Below, one piece after another: positions 36,340 to 45,141 of a stretch of 64,000 nucleotides of DNA. This stretch comes from Microbacterium sp. 1.5R. GTDB lineage: Bacteria > Actinomycetota > Actinomycetes > Actinomycetales > Microbacteriaceae. Made by a program: the position numbers and the translations under genes. Numbering within the stretch: the stretch's first letter is position 1; each line of letters opens with the position of its first letter. Under the pieces are notes generated by a model. That model had not been told where the DNA came from and searched no databases. It was given only the letters and a program-made list of their open reading frames with translations. The DNA lies in assembly GCF_007667425.1 (NCBI RefSeq), contig NZ_VDRC01000001.1, forward strand, positions 825,379 to 889,378, written 5' to 3'.

Positions 36340-36345
36340 ATTCTA
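36340..36345 (-). promoter_or_regulatory. -10-like box of the candidate RNA gene
   Basis: TAGAAT on the minus strand, a five-of-six match to TATAAT, placed about 6 nt before the first perfect stem. The matching -35 region (GCGTTT) is poor. Confidence 0.35.
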
Positions 36346-36403
36346 AAGGCATCGGGTACCGAAACGCGATACCGCCCTGCCGAATACCCGGAGCCGGACG
36401 CAG

Positions 36404-36438
36404 AGGGCGGTGGCCCTCCCCTGGAGAGCCACCGCCCT
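36404..36438 (-). terminator. terminator of the MT0933-like gene
   Basis: AGGGCGGTGGC pairs perfectly with GCCACCGCCCT around a 13-base loop, beginning 18 nt after the stop at 36456 on the minus strand. Confidence 0.8.
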
Positions 36439-36455
36439 GAGTGTATGCGAGCCTG

Positions 36456-36668
36456 TTACTCGTTCCCGATGGCCTTATCAGCGCTGTCGCGGATCTCGTC
36501 GATCTTGTCGGCGGCGCCCGGTGCGATCTTCTTCGCGAAGTCGGCCACTCCGTCGAGGACCTTGTCGCTGATGTCCTCGGCCTGCTCGCTCTTCACGGCC
36601 TCGGCGATCTTGTCCTTGTTCTGCTCGTACAGATCCTTGCCCTTGTTGACGGCGTCATCGATGCCCAT
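36456..36668 (-). CDS. MT0933-like antitoxin-family small protein
   Basis: A 70-residue acidic helical protein: it starts MGIDDAVNKGKDLYEQNKDK and ends IDEIRDSADKAIGNE. It matches the pattern of the MT0933 antitoxin family (PF14013), small proteins common in actinobacteria that are often solitary and are also compared with stress CsbD-like proteins. No toxin partner is adjacent on either side, so the toxin-antitoxin role is doubtful here. The ATG at 36668 has an AAGGGGG site and the gene ends in its own terminator. Confidence 0.8.
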   Translation of the reverse strand: MGIDDAVNKGKDLYEQNKDKIAEAVKSEQAEDISDKVLDGVADFAKKIAPGAADKIDEIRDSADKAIGNE

Positions 36669-36769
36669 GCGGGACCCCCTTGGTCGCGTTCGAGTGCGCC
36701 GGATGCCCGACGCACGTTCATTCTGCATGGAACGGGATCCGCAGGGAAGACGTGCGACGGGGCGCGAGC

Positions 36770-37789
36770 TCAGGACTGCCAGTAGTTCTTCTTCACGACC
36801 ACCTGCTGGATGCGGATGCCTTGATTGAGAGCCCGGACCTGCGCGTACAGGCGGAGCGGACCGGACAGGAAGTAAGGCAACGAGTACTCACCGTAGGTCA
36901 GCGAACTCGCTGCGGTCTGCGCGGTCGGCTTGACCTCGACGACGGGCTGCGGAGAAGTGCTGATGACGTTTCCGCTCGAGTCGAGCCCCTGGGCCAGGAC
37001 CCTGATCTGGAATCCGGACGTCACCCCCGTCGCTGTGAGGTAGATCGTGAGGTCGCCCGTCTCCTTGATCGCCGCACTGCTCTCGGCCAACCAGCTGGAA
37101 TCGGCGGCAACAGGCATCTTCGCCCAGACTCCGTTCGGGAGGGCGGCGTTCCATGTGTACTTCGTCGACTTGTGCAGGGGCACGGGATCCTCCGGTGGCG
37201 GTGGGTAGGGACTGGGGTCGACGTAGTTCTCGAAGTCGACCGAGTTGGCGAAGCCCAGTTGGAGCGGCGTTCCACCGATCCAGAGGGAGACGTGCACATG
37301 GGGGCCGTACCCGGTGTCGGTGCCGAACCCGGAAGCGCCCGAATACGCGATCACCTGTCCGCGGCTCACCCGCGCGCCGAGCGGCACGGTGCTCGACTGC
37401 AGGTGCAGGTAGCGGATGTAGTTGCCGTCGTCCGCGCGCAGCGCCAGGTAACGCCCGGTGGCGGTGGTCGTGGAGTCCTTGCGGTCGACGATCACTCCGT
37501 TGGTCGCCGCCCTGACCTGAGAGCCGGTGACCACGGCGTAGTCGGTCCCCGGCTCCGCCGACGGCGGGTTCCGGTTCCGGTGCCCCTGCCAGGAACTCGA
37601 GATCGGAACGTTCCCGCACGGACGCAGGTACGTGCCGGCCGCCAGCGCACTGGTACTCGGAGCGACCAGTTCGCGCCCGATGGCGGACGCCCCGATCGCG
37701 GCACCCGCAGCGAGGAGGACGACACGACGGGAGAAGACGGGCCTCAGCGGCTCTGCGTCGGGGAGCTCAGCGTCTCCCGCGTCGCACAC
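36770..37789 (-). CDS. exported M23 metallopeptidase (LytM-type)
   Basis: 339 residues. A twin-arginine-like signal (FSRRVVLLAAGAAIGASAIG at residues 19-38) precedes an M23 domain at about 60-200 with the zinc ligands His70 and Asp83 (WQGH...GTDYAVVTG) and the closing GYGPHVHVSLW HxH pair. A C-terminal beta-rich domain (NAALPNGVWAKMPVAADSSW to the end) has no recognised family. It would cut peptidoglycan cross-links or bind the wall outside the cell. The GTG at 37789 overlaps the lipoprotein stop (TAGTG), so the two are coupled; the frame upstream is shadow. Confidence 0.87.
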   Translation of the reverse strand: MCDAGDAELPDAEPLRPVFSRRVVLLAAGAAIGASAIGRELVAPSTSALAAGTYLRPCGNVPISSSWQGHRNRNPPSAEPGTDYAVVTGSQVRAATNGVIVDRKDSTTTATGRYLALRADDGNYIRYLHLQSSTVPLGARVSRGQVIAYSGASGFGTDTGYGPHVHVSLWIGGTPLQLGFANSVDFENYVDPSPYPPPPEDPVPLHKSTKYTWNAALPNGVWAKMPVAADSSWLAESSAAIKETGDLTIYLTATGVTSGFQIRVLAQGLDSSGNVISTSPQPVVEVKPTAQTAASSLTYGEYSLPYFLSGPLRLYAQVRALNQGIRIQQVVVKKNYWQS

Positions 37790-38289
37790 TAGCGATCGCC
37801 GCCTTCGTTCTCGCCGCGGATGAGGTTCTGGATCTGCTCTTCGGGAAGCGGCTCGAGCGAGGCCGACGACATGCCGAGCTCCGGCGCGGAGGGCGAGCCG
37901 CCGATCGTGCACTGGGCCTGCGCCTCGAGACCCGCCGCCTGCGCGGGGACGAGGACGAGCCATTCGGGCGTGACCTCGCGGCGCTCGATGCGGGTGCTTT
38001 CCGGAGCGAAGGACACCTCGGCGGGGAACGCAGAGAGCGTCGCGTCGATGCAGATCTGTGCCAGCTCCGCGCCGGCGAACTCGCCGAACTCGGCGGACGA
38101 CGTCTCCGAGGGCTCCGGACTGGACGAGGGCGCAGGCTCCGTGGCCGACGGCGACGGAGCGGGACTCGTGGCGGTCGAGGTCGGCACCGGAGTCGACGCG
38201 TCGGGCGTGGCTGCGCAGCCTGCGGCGCCGCCGAAGAGGATCAGAGCAAGAGCACTCGCGGCCGTGAGCTTCGCAAGGGGGGATCTCAT
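37789..38289 (-). CDS. putative lipoprotein
   Basis: 166 residues. The signal sequence ends in a lipobox-like LFGGAAGC (Cys at about residue 27), followed by a Ser/Thr/Pro spacer (TPVPTSTATSPAPSPSATEP) and a small globular domain with one Cys pair (ICIDAT, QCTIGG). No recognised family. The ATG at 38289 is 7 nt after a TACATT -10 box. It is the first gene of a two-gene unit with the M23 peptidase and may be its partner at the membrane. Confidence 0.8.
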   Translation of the reverse strand: MRSPLAKLTAASALALILFGGAAGCAATPDASTPVPTSTATSPAPSPSATEPAPSSSPEPSETSSAEFGEFAGAELAQICIDATLSAFPAEVSFAPESTRIERREVTPEWLVLVPAQAAGLEAQAQCTIGGSPSAPELGMSSASLEPLPEEQIQNLIRGENEGGDR

Positions 38290-38296
38290 GTTCCTG

Positions 38297-38302
38297 AATG
38301 TA
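38297..38302 (-). promoter_or_regulatory. -10 box of the lipoprotein-M23 unit (leaderless type)
   Basis: TACATT on the minus strand ends 7 nt before the ATG at 38289. Confidence 0.45.
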
Positions 38303-38350
38303 CCGATCGCCGGGCGACCTCCGTGCATGGCGCTCGGACAGTCGCCGTAA

Positions 38351-38369
38351 TGACCGGCTCGTCCGGTCA
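38351..38369. terminator. small palindrome overlapping the sugar transferase stop
   Basis: TGACCGG-N5-CCGGTCA covers the stop codon of the polyprenyl-phosphate sugar transferase gene. It is short for a terminator, so its role is uncertain. Confidence 0.4.
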
Positions 38370-39878
38370 GTGGGCGCCCGCTCCAGGGGCGACGACCGCG
38401 CGAACGGTGCGGAACAGGATGATGAGGTCCTGCATGAGCGACCAGTTCTCGACGTAGTAGAGGTCGAGGCGGATGGTCTCCTCCCACGACAGCGACGAGC
38501 GTCCGCTCACCTGCCACAGCCCGCTCATACCTGGCTTCACCAGCAGTCGGCGGTGCGCGAAGTCGTCGTAGAGCGCGACCTCGGAGGCACGCTGCGGGCG
38601 AGGGCCGACGAGGCTCATGTCGCCGAGGAAGACGTTGATCAGCTGTGGGAGCTCGTCGATGGAGTGCTTGCGGAAGAATCGGCCGACTCGCGTGATCCGC
38701 GGGTCGTCGTTGATCTTGAACAGCGGCGTCCCGCCGTCGCCCTGCAGGTCGAGCAGCGTCGCGAGCTGGTCGTCGGCGTCGGCGACCATCGACCGGAACT
38801 TGAGCATGCCGAAAGTCCGCCCGCCACGCCCTATCCGGTCCTGTCGGAAGAGAACGCCTCCCGGGGCGTCCACTCTGACCGCGATGGCGGCGATGAGCAG
38901 CACCGGTGAGAGCAGGACCAGCAGCAACGACGAGCCGACGATGTCGAAGGCCCGCTTGAGGAACCGCTTGGCCCCTTCCATCCGCGGGAAGTCGACGTGC
39001 ACGAGCGGCAGTCCGGCCACGGGCGTCGCATGCATGCGGGGGCCCGCGATGTCGGTCAGAACGGGTGCCATGATGAGCTGGATGTCACGGTCTGACACCG
39101 AGTACCCGAGACGCCGCATGGTGAGTGGATCAAGGTCGTCCGAACCGACGATGATCAGGGCGTCGAATCGTACCTCGTCGAGCACCGTCTCGACGTCGGC
39201 GACGTCTCCGAGCACCTCGAATCCGGCGACGACCTCCTCGGCCGCGTTCTCCGTGATCACCCCGACGATCTCGTAGCCGCTGCTCTTCGCCCGCCTGATC
39301 TCGCGACCCACGAGCGCAACCTTCGACGGCTCGCCGATCACCACGGCTCGATGCAGGTACTCCCCGGTCTTCTGGCGACCACGCAACCACTGGCGGCACA
39401 TCCACCGCGACAGCAGGAGCAGCACCAGTCCCAGTGTGAAGACGAGCGCCACGAGCGCCCGAGAGATCTCCATCCCGAGGAAGAAGGCGATGGCGACCGT
39501 GACTGCGAAGACGCCGATGGTCGCGTTGACGATGCGGCGGTATTCGTCGGCTCCGTGCCCGACCGTGTGCCGATCACGGGAGTCCGCCACGTCGAGAGCG
39601 ATCAGCCAGAGGAAGCCGATCGCGAAGAGCACCGGGAGGTAGGAGATCCGGGGGCCACCCGGCCAGGACACCCCAGTGAGCAGCCCCGGAAGCACCGCAA
39701 GCGCGGAGACGATCAGCGTGACGACCACCACGATGAGGTCGTTGTAGAAGAGGCGGCTCGCGTAGAGGCGGGTCCAAGCTGCGCGCCGCGCATTCCTCGC
39801 GCGCACCGGCCGCGAAGAGGAGGGTTCGCGCGACGCGCCGGAGTCACCGTGCTCGAGCTGAACGACGACGACTCTCAC
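38367..39878 (-). CDS. initiating polyprenyl-phosphate sugar-1-phosphate transferase
   Basis: 503 residues, WbaP/CpsE-type. Four to five N-terminal membrane helices (residues about 45-160) lead to a CoA-binding-like cytosolic domain (AVVIGEPSKVALVGREIRRA). Then comes a C-terminal bacterial sugar transferase domain with KRAFDIVGSSLLLVLLSPVL, MLKFRSMVADAD, DELPQLINVFLGDMSLVGPR and QVSGRSSLSWEE. It moves a sugar-1-phosphate from a UDP-sugar to undecaprenyl phosphate, the first committed step of polymer synthesis. GTG start with GAAGGGG site. A TATACT box 34 nt upstream gives it its own promoter. Confidence 0.94.
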   Translation of the reverse strand: MRVVVVQLEHGDSGASREPSSSRPVRARNARRAAWTRLYASRLFYNDLIVVVVTLIVSALAVLPGLLTGVSWPGGPRISYLPVLFAIGFLWLIALDVADSRDRHTVGHGADEYRRIVNATIGVFAVTVAIAFFLGMEISRALVALVFTLGLVLLLLSRWMCRQWLRGRQKTGEYLHRAVVIGEPSKVALVGREIRRAKSSGYEIVGVITENAAEEVVAGFEVLGDVADVETVLDEVRFDALIIVGSDDLDPLTMRRLGYSVSDRDIQLIMAPVLTDIAGPRMHATPVAGLPLVHVDFPRMEGAKRFLKRAFDIVGSSLLLVLLSPVLLIAAIAVRVDAPGGVLFRQDRIGRGGRTFGMLKFRSMVADADDQLATLLDLQGDGGTPLFKINDDPRITRVGRFFRKHSIDELPQLINVFLGDMSLVGPRPQRASEVALYDDFAHRRLLVKPGMSGLWQVSGRSSLSWEETIRLDLYYVENWSLMQDLIILFRTVRAVVAPGAGAH

Positions 39879-39912
39879 CCCCTTCGGCTGCGCTGACGCC
39901 AGAACGGGAGCA

Positions 39913-39918
39913 AGTATA
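39913..39918 (-). promoter_or_regulatory. -10 box of the sugar transferase gene
   Basis: TATACT on the minus strand, 34 nt before the GTG at 39878, matches the consensus at five of six positions. Confidence 0.5.
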
Positions 39919-39970
39919 ACGGTCCCCGACCGCAGGCCCGGTGGCCTCGCGTCTGTCGAGCACCCTCAGA

Positions 39971-41707
39971 TCAGTTGGTGCAGCCGTCCGAGATGGTGGG
40001 CTTCGCGCCGTTCACCATCGGGTTCGTGCGCACCGTCAGCGGACCGTAGTCGCCGTTCGGGCCCACGAAGGTCGCCGTCACGTCGACGGAGTCACCCGGG
40101 TCGAACCACGCCTCGAATGCGACGACCGGCCGGCCGAGATCGTCGATGTCGCGGTGTGTGACCGAGACCTCATCGCCGTTGAACGTCGCGTCGCTGAGCG
40201 TCGTCCCCGGAGGGCCGTAGACGTAGATGGTGTCGCGGAAGCGCGCGCCGAACGTCATGCTCTGCACGTAGCGTGGCAGCGCCTCTGCCTGCCGCTGCGT
40301 GAGCGGAAGCGTAAGGGATGCCGTGGCGGTGAACGTCGCGGCATCCGCTTCGCAGGTGGCGGTCGCGCCCGTCGCCGTCTCGGTGAAGTAGTCGATCTTC
40401 GAGCCGTTGGTGTTGTTGAAGTAGATGCCGACCGTCGTCGTGTCGGAGTTCGTGGTGGGAAGCACGCCGGCCATCCTGGTGCCCTCGATCGCGTCGGCGA
40501 TCTGCGCGTCGTCGCTCCAGACCAGAACGCTGCCCTGCTTGGCACTCTCGGTGACCGCCCAGAGCATGTCCTTGAGGTTGAAGTCACCGCTGGCGATCTT
40601 GTCGAACACAGCGGCGGCGGTGTCGGCGAAGAAGCCGTCGACGAGCTCCGGTTCCTTATACGAGTCCCAGCGCCCGTAGACCTCGCTGAGCAGCAGGGAG
40701 ACGGCGTTGTCCTCGGAGAGGACCTCTCCCGAGGCGAGATCGATCGGTCCGGTCGCCTTCAGGATGCGTGAGAGGGCGAGGGGGTCGATGGAAATCACAC
40801 CGGAGATCTCGTCGTCGGCGATGTCGCGCTGCCACCACGCCCGCATGATCTTGGCCGCGGTGGGGAAATCAGGACGGCTCATGCTCGTGTTGATGTGATC
40901 GACGAGGTAGCTCGTGTACAGATCGGTCGCACTCGTCGGCACGTCCACGTCGACGGCGACGCCGTTCTGGTAGTTGCCGCTGTCGCCCTGCCCGCCTATC
41001 TCTATCGACCCGCCGTCGACCCGGACCAGGGTCTGTGCGGCAGCGCTGCCGCCGAGAGCGAGGGTCTCGGCGTTGTTCTGGAAGACCAGCAGATAGTTGC
41101 GTTCGCCATCCCCTCCCAGAAGACTCGGCAGCGCCCCGATCGCCGGCGCGGCGGCGGACATGACCTCGTCGACATCGGCGACGCCTTCGCGGACGACGGA
41201 GACCAGGAAGGGGGACTCCGAAACGGAGGCCAGCCCATCAGCGAGATCCGTGATGCGGTCGGCCTGTTCCTCCGTGGCGGCGAGCAGCCGCTGGGTGATG
41301 GATCCGCTCGAGTCCTCGTCGCCCATCACGGGCACGGCGATCCCGTTGACGAGCGCGTCCAGAGACTGCGCGGCGAGACGGACGCCCCGGAGGTTATCTC
41401 CGACGACAGGGACCCACTCCATGACCCACCACACCGGGTCGGATGCCGCGGCTCCCGCGCTGGCTGCGCTCTCGGACAGCGCCGGGAGGGCGGCATCCAT
41501 GTCGCCGCCGTTCTGGATCTCGCTGACAAGCTGCTGGCTCTCCACCAGCCCGTCCTTCACCGTGATAGCGCGAAGTCCGACCCAGCAGACGGCGATGAGG
41601 AACGCGATGACGACGATGATGACGACCGTCCAGATCCGCCTCCGCCGTCGCTGGCGGACCGAGATCCGGTCGTCGGTACCGGTGGCACCCTCGCGCGCTG
41701 CGCTCAT
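39971..41707 (-). CDS. DUF4012 membrane-anchored exported protein
   Basis: 578 residues: a short basic cytosolic N-terminus (RQRRRRR), one membrane helix at about residues 24-47 (WTVVIIVVIAFLIAVCWVGL), and a large outer domain of the DUF4012 family with the family's YLLVFQNNAETLALGGS and VDINTSMSRPDFPTAAKIM-like segments. DUF4012 proteins occur in actinobacterial polysaccharide gene clusters, but their reaction is unknown; a role in polymer attachment like LytR-CpsA-Psr proteins is a guess from context. It lies downstream of the clan-A hydrolase in the same direction with a 72-base gap. Confidence 0.88.
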   Translation of the reverse strand: MSAAREGATGTDDRISVRQRRRRRIWTVVIIVVIAFLIAVCWVGLRAITVKDGLVESQQLVSEIQNGGDMDAALPALSESAASAGAAASDPVWWVMEWVPVVGDNLRGVRLAAQSLDALVNGIAVPVMGDEDSSGSITQRLLAATEEQADRITDLADGLASVSESPFLVSVVREGVADVDEVMSAAAPAIGALPSLLGGDGERNYLLVFQNNAETLALGGSAAAQTLVRVDGGSIEIGGQGDSGNYQNGVAVDVDVPTSATDLYTSYLVDHINTSMSRPDFPTAAKIMRAWWQRDIADDEISGVISIDPLALSRILKATGPIDLASGEVLSEDNAVSLLLSEVYGRWDSYKEPELVDGFFADTAAAVFDKIASGDFNLKDMLWAVTESAKQGSVLVWSDDAQIADAIEGTRMAGVLPTTNSDTTTVGIYFNNTNGSKIDYFTETATGATATCEADAATFTATASLTLPLTQRQAEALPRYVQSMTFGARFRDTIYVYGPPGTTLSDATFNGDEVSVTHRDIDDLGRPVVAFEAWFDPGDSVDVTATFVGPNGDYGPLTVRTNPMVNGAKPTISDGCTN

Positions 41708-41779
41708 GGAGGAGTTACCTTTCGTGCGGAGACAATCTGGGGAATACTACCGGCGACACCTGGGGCGGACCTGCGCGCC

Positions 41780-43849
41780 TCACTCGGTCTCGGCGGCGAT
41801 GAAAACCGGAGAGGCGCCGAGAGTCAGCGTGACCTCACCGTCCTCCGGCTCGAACGACTGCGTCAGACCCGACATGTCCGTCACCAGGAGGGGGACCTCG
41901 CTGTCGAAGGTTCGCGACACCTCACCCTGCTTCGCCCAGGCGATGCGCGTCTCCTGATCGCCTTCGCCGAACACCTCGACCGAGGTCGCGTCATCCGACT
42001 CGGTCGATGCGAAGGCTTTGTCGCGCAGCTGCGTGATCATGAGGGCCTGGGCGAACGCGCCGGGTTTCGGCGCTAGAGCCACCACGTTCTCCCGCGGAGC
42101 GTTCTCGTAGAGTCCGAAGTTCGACTCGCCCGCGGCGAGGTCGGGGGTGTCGTTCACCAGGTCGTACCAGAAGTACTTCTCGACCCCGTTGGCGAACGCC
42201 AGCGCCTGATTGCGCACCATCATCTGCCCCTGCTCGAGGGCGCCGACGCCGTCGTAGTGTGTGGGGAAACCCATCTCGGTCACCCAGACGGGCCGTGTCT
42301 CGCCCGCCGCCTCCTTCATGTCGGCGTAGGACTGCAGCACCGTGCCGGCGATGAGGTCGGCGTCGCGGTTGATCCACGACTCGTACGGGTGGTAGCTCGC
42401 GGCGTCGGTGACAGCCATCCCGCCTGCCTGCCAGAATCCGACGAACCAGTCGCGGTCGTAGAGCGCCGTCGATCCGGTGACGATGGGGAGATCAGGATAT
42501 GCCGGGCTGACGTGATCCCGCACGGACTGCGCGATCGGCACGTAGCACGCGGGGGCCTGGCCGCACGCGGTGTCGTTCTCCCGATGGTTGAACTCGTTGA
42601 GCACCTCGAGGCCGACGAGGTCGAACCTGTCGGCGACGGCCTTGGCATAGGCGCCGTACGCCTGGATCGCTGCGTCGTTCCCCGGCGCCTTGCGTGCTCC
42701 ATAGAGCCTGTTCCCGTAGACGACGAGGCCCAGCAGCTTCACGTCGTTCGCGTGCATGCGCGTGAACTCCCGCACGTAGTTCTCGTCCCACGCGTATTGA
42801 CCGGCGGTCTTCTCGTTCCGCTCCCAGGAGATGTCGTTGCGCACCTCGGCGAAGCCGAGCGCCGCCGCCAGCGATCCGGTGCCGACGAAAGCCTCTTTCT
42901 CGACGTGCGCCCCCACCCCGAAACGGCCGTCCTGAGCGACGGAGAACCCGTCGGCGTCGATCACCGCGATGTCGGTCTGGATCTGGCGTCCGGAGGCATC
43001 GGCCACGGACACCGAGTAGTGCCCCTGCGAGACGCCGGTGAGAGGCATGGCGGACAGCGGCCCCGCAGCGGTGAACTCCCCGGTCACGGGATCGCCTCCG
43101 GATGATGAGGTCGCGCTCCACTGCGTGGGGCCCTCGGGGAGCGAGACGGCGAGCAGGGCCGACTCGTCGGTCATCACCAGAGAGTCGTTGACGATGCCGC
43201 CGGGCGTCTGCACGGCCTCGAAGGAGCCGTTCGTGACGAGGTTTTCTCCGCCATCCGCGGTGATCGACACGTCATCGATCCCGAATCCGCGCACGGCGCC
43301 GGAGAGCACGACGTCGAAGGTCGAAGCGGGGGCCTGATCGGCTGCCGAGGTGAACGGGAACTCGATCGTCTCCCATTCGGCATCGAGCTCGGGGAGGGTG
43401 AAGGTCTGACCGGCCGCGGTCAGACGCACTCCCGTCTCGGCCTTCTCATCCGTGAGCGCCCGCACCGAGACGCGGAGCGTGTAGTCGACGCTCGGGGCCA
43501 GCGCGACGGGGGCGGATGCCGCGACGATGTCGGCGTCGTCGGCCGGGGCGTCCACGCGCAGGGAGACGACGCCCTCCGAGGCATCGCCGACCTCGGGGAG
43601 GACGGTCCCGACGACACCGCGGTCGGCGAGGGCCCAGCCGTCGACCGACGCCCGCGCGACATTCGTGACGGGGACGAGGACGGGCGGTTCGGTCGCAACC
43701 GGCACAGGAGTCGGCTCCGAGGTCGGTTCAGCGACCGGGGCGGTCTGCTGATTCGCGATCACCATCGCGGTTGCGGCGCCGCCGCCGACGAGGAGCACGG
43801 CGACCGCACTCGCGATGATGATCGTCTTCTTCGTCGCGCGCAGAGCCAT
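41780..43849 (-). CDS. exported clan-A glycoside hydrolase (GH39-like)
   Basis: 689 residues. N-terminal membrane anchor or signal (residues 9-32), a Pro/Thr/Glu linker, a carbohydrate-binding-like beta-sandwich at about 62-215 ending in NLVTNGSFEAV, then a TIM-barrel at about 305-600. The two barrel acids are clear: Glu419 in LEVLNEFNHRE (acid/base) and Glu525 in VWVTEMGFPTH (nucleophile). The C-terminus forms a beta domain. The pattern is closest to GH39/GH5 proteins such as PslG that act on the polymer made by their own cluster. It may trim or release surface polysaccharide. RBS GGGGGAAGG before the ATG. Confidence 0.88.
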   Translation of the reverse strand: MALRATKKTIIIASAVAVLLVGGGAATAMVIANQQTAPVAEPTSEPTPVPVATEPPVLVPVTNVARASVDGWALADRGVVGTVLPEVGDASEGVVSLRVDAPADDADIVAASAPVALAPSVDYTLRVSVRALTDEKAETGVRLTAAGQTFTLPELDAEWETIEFPFTSAADQAPASTFDVVLSGAVRGFGIDDVSITADGGENLVTNGSFEAVQTPGGIVNDSLVMTDESALLAVSLPEGPTQWSATSSSGGDPVTGEFTAAGPLSAMPLTGVSQGHYSVSVADASGRQIQTDIAVIDADGFSVAQDGRFGVGAHVEKEAFVGTGSLAAALGFAEVRNDISWERNEKTAGQYAWDENYVREFTRMHANDVKLLGLVVYGNRLYGARKAPGNDAAIQAYGAYAKAVADRFDLVGLEVLNEFNHRENDTACGQAPACYVPIAQSVRDHVSPAYPDLPIVTGSTALYDRDWFVGFWQAGGMAVTDAASYHPYESWINRDADLIAGTVLQSYADMKEAAGETRPVWVTEMGFPTHYDGVGALEQGQMMVRNQALAFANGVEKYFWYDLVNDTPDLAAGESNFGLYENAPRENVVALAPKPGAFAQALMITQLRDKAFASTESDDATSVEVFGEGDQETRIAWAKQGEVSRTFDSEVPLLVTDMSGLTQSFEPEDGEVTLTLGASPVFIAAETE

Positions 43850-43939
43850 CGTGACCTTCCCCCGGGTGTGTGACTTCCAAGATAACCGGTCGGACCGGGC
43901 GCACCCGACGCAGCGCGAGGCGCGGGCTCCGATCTTCCC

Positions 43940-43945
43940 TAGACT
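43940..43945 (+). promoter_or_regulatory. -10 box for the uORF-glycosyltransferase unit (leaderless type)
   Basis: TAGACT ends 6 nt before an ATG at 43952. The mRNA would begin at that ATG, which is why the short frame there is taken seriously. Confidence 0.45.
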
Positions 43946-43951
43946 CGACGC

Positions 43952-44017
43952 ATGCGTGCAGAGGCTCAGCCGATCCGGCGCGTCGGCGCGCGAACGGGAG
44001 CGAGGTCGGTGCGGTGA
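43952..44017 (+). CDS. possible 21-codon leader peptide
   Basis: A 21-residue frame starting MRAEAQPIRRVGA, with an Arg-rich end. It begins 6 nt after a TAGACT -10 box and its TGA overlaps the GTG of the next glycosyltransferase gene (GTGA). Such an arrangement would couple translation of the enzyme to that of the short peptide. There is no similarity evidence; alternatively it is a coincidental frame in the 5-prime leader. Confidence 0.4.
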   Translation: MRAEAQPIRRVGARTGARSVR

Positions 44018-45141
44018 GCGGTGTGCTCGTGCATGAATGGCTCGCTCCCCGCGGCGGTTCCGAGAACGTCTTCGAAGCGCTCACCGGGGTGTTCCCCGAC
44101 GCAGCTCGCTACTGCCTCTGGAACGAGAGCGACGGCCGCTTCGAGGTCGACGGCGAGACGTGGCTGGCACGCACGCCGTTGCGCGGCCGCAAGGCGGCAT
44201 CCGTGCCGTTCATGCCCGTCGCCTGGCGGACGCTGCCGTCGGTCGACGCCGACTGGGTCCTCGCGAGCTCGCACCTGTTCGCTCACCACGCCCGCTTCTC
44301 CGGCGCCGCGCACGGCGCGCCGAAGCTCGTCTACGCGCACACCCCCGCACGGTACATCTGGAACCCCGAGCTCGATGTCCGCGGCAGCTCGCTCCCCGCG
44401 AGAGCAGTCGCGGGGGCACTGAAGGGACTCGATCGCCGACGTGCGCAGGAGCCCGTGGCGATCGCCGCGAACAGCGCGTTCGTGCAGCAGCGCATCGAGG
44501 CGGCCTGGCATCGCGAGAGCGCCGTGATCCACCCTCCCGTCGATGTCACCGGGTTCCTGCGCGCGCCCGAACCCACCGCCCGCGACGAGGCGCTGCTCGC
44601 CGGGCTGCCCGAGACGTTCCTCCTCGGCTTCTCGCGCTTCATCCCCTACAAGCGACTGGACCTCGTGATCGAGGCCGGCATCGCCGCCGACGTACCAGTG
44701 GTGCTCGCCGGCGCGGGGAGCGATGAAGCCCGGCTCCGCTCGCTCGCAGACGACCGGGCACCCGGTCGGGTCTTCTTCGTGGATTCTCCCGGCCCCGAGC
44801 TGTACCGCGCGCTGCTACGACGCTGCATCGCGCTCGTCTTCCCCGCGGTCGAGGACTTCGGCATCGTCCCGGTGGAGGCCATGGCCGCCGGACGCCCCGT
44901 GATCGCGCCGGCGCTGGGCGGCACGGCCGAGACCGTCGTGGACGGCCGCACCGGCGCGCTCCTCGAGCATTGGTCGCGCGACGCGATGCGGCGCGCGGTC
45001 GAGGTGGTCACCGGACTCTCCGCGGACGCATGCCGCGCGCAGGCCGCGAGGTTCTCCGGCGAGGTCTTCGCCGACCGCATCAGGGCGTGGGTCTCGGACT
45101 CCCTCGGTGAGCAGCAGGGGTCCGGGAGGGAGCGCGCATGA
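44014..45141 (+). CDS. GT4 glycosyltransferase
   Basis: 375 residues, GT-B fold. The N-terminal half has VLVHEWLAPRGGSENVFEAL (donor-side Gly loop) and LVYAHTPARYIWNPE; the C-terminal half has FLLGFSRFIPYKRLDLVIEA and the GT4 EX7E motif in AVEDFGIVPVEAMAAGRPVI. These match mannosyl-/rhamnosyl-type transferases of the PimB/WbaZ type. The GTG at 44014 is used because the domain starts there; a frame open to 43870 adds only an unlikely Arg-rich stretch. It overlaps the next transferase by four bases (ATGA). Confidence 0.92.
   Translation: MSGVLVHEWLAPRGGSENVFEALTGVFPDAARYCLWNESDGRFEVDGETWLARTPLRGRKAASVPFMPVAWRTLPSVDADWVLASSHLFAHHARFSGAAHGAPKLVYAHTPARYIWNPELDVRGSSLPARAVAGALKGLDRRRAQEPVAIAANSAFVQQRIEAAWHRESAVIHPPVDVTGFLRAPEPTARDEALLAGLPETFLLGFSRFIPYKRLDLVIEAGIAADVPVVLAGAGSDEARLRSLADDRAPGRVFFVDSPGPELYRALLRRCIALVFPAVEDFGIVPVEAMAAGRPVIAPALGGTAETVVDGRTGALLEHWSRDAMRRAVEVVTGLSADACRAQAARFSGEVFADRIRAWVSDSLGEQQGSGRERA

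Noticed and set aside
36042..36341. A 99-residue minus-strand frame over the hairpin-rich interval
   Set aside because: Its composition is unlike the neighbours, it has no ribosome-binding site, and it runs through six perfect stems and a terminator, which fits RNA better than protein.
36456..36668. Toxin-antitoxin pair
   Set aside because: The small protein resembles MT0933-type antitoxins, but neither neighbour is a toxin and the gene has its own terminator.
43870..44013. Longer N-terminus for the GT4 enzyme at 44014
   Set aside because: The extra 48 residues are Arg/Ser-rich without family match. A -10 box lies inside this stretch, so it is not likely to be translated in that frame.
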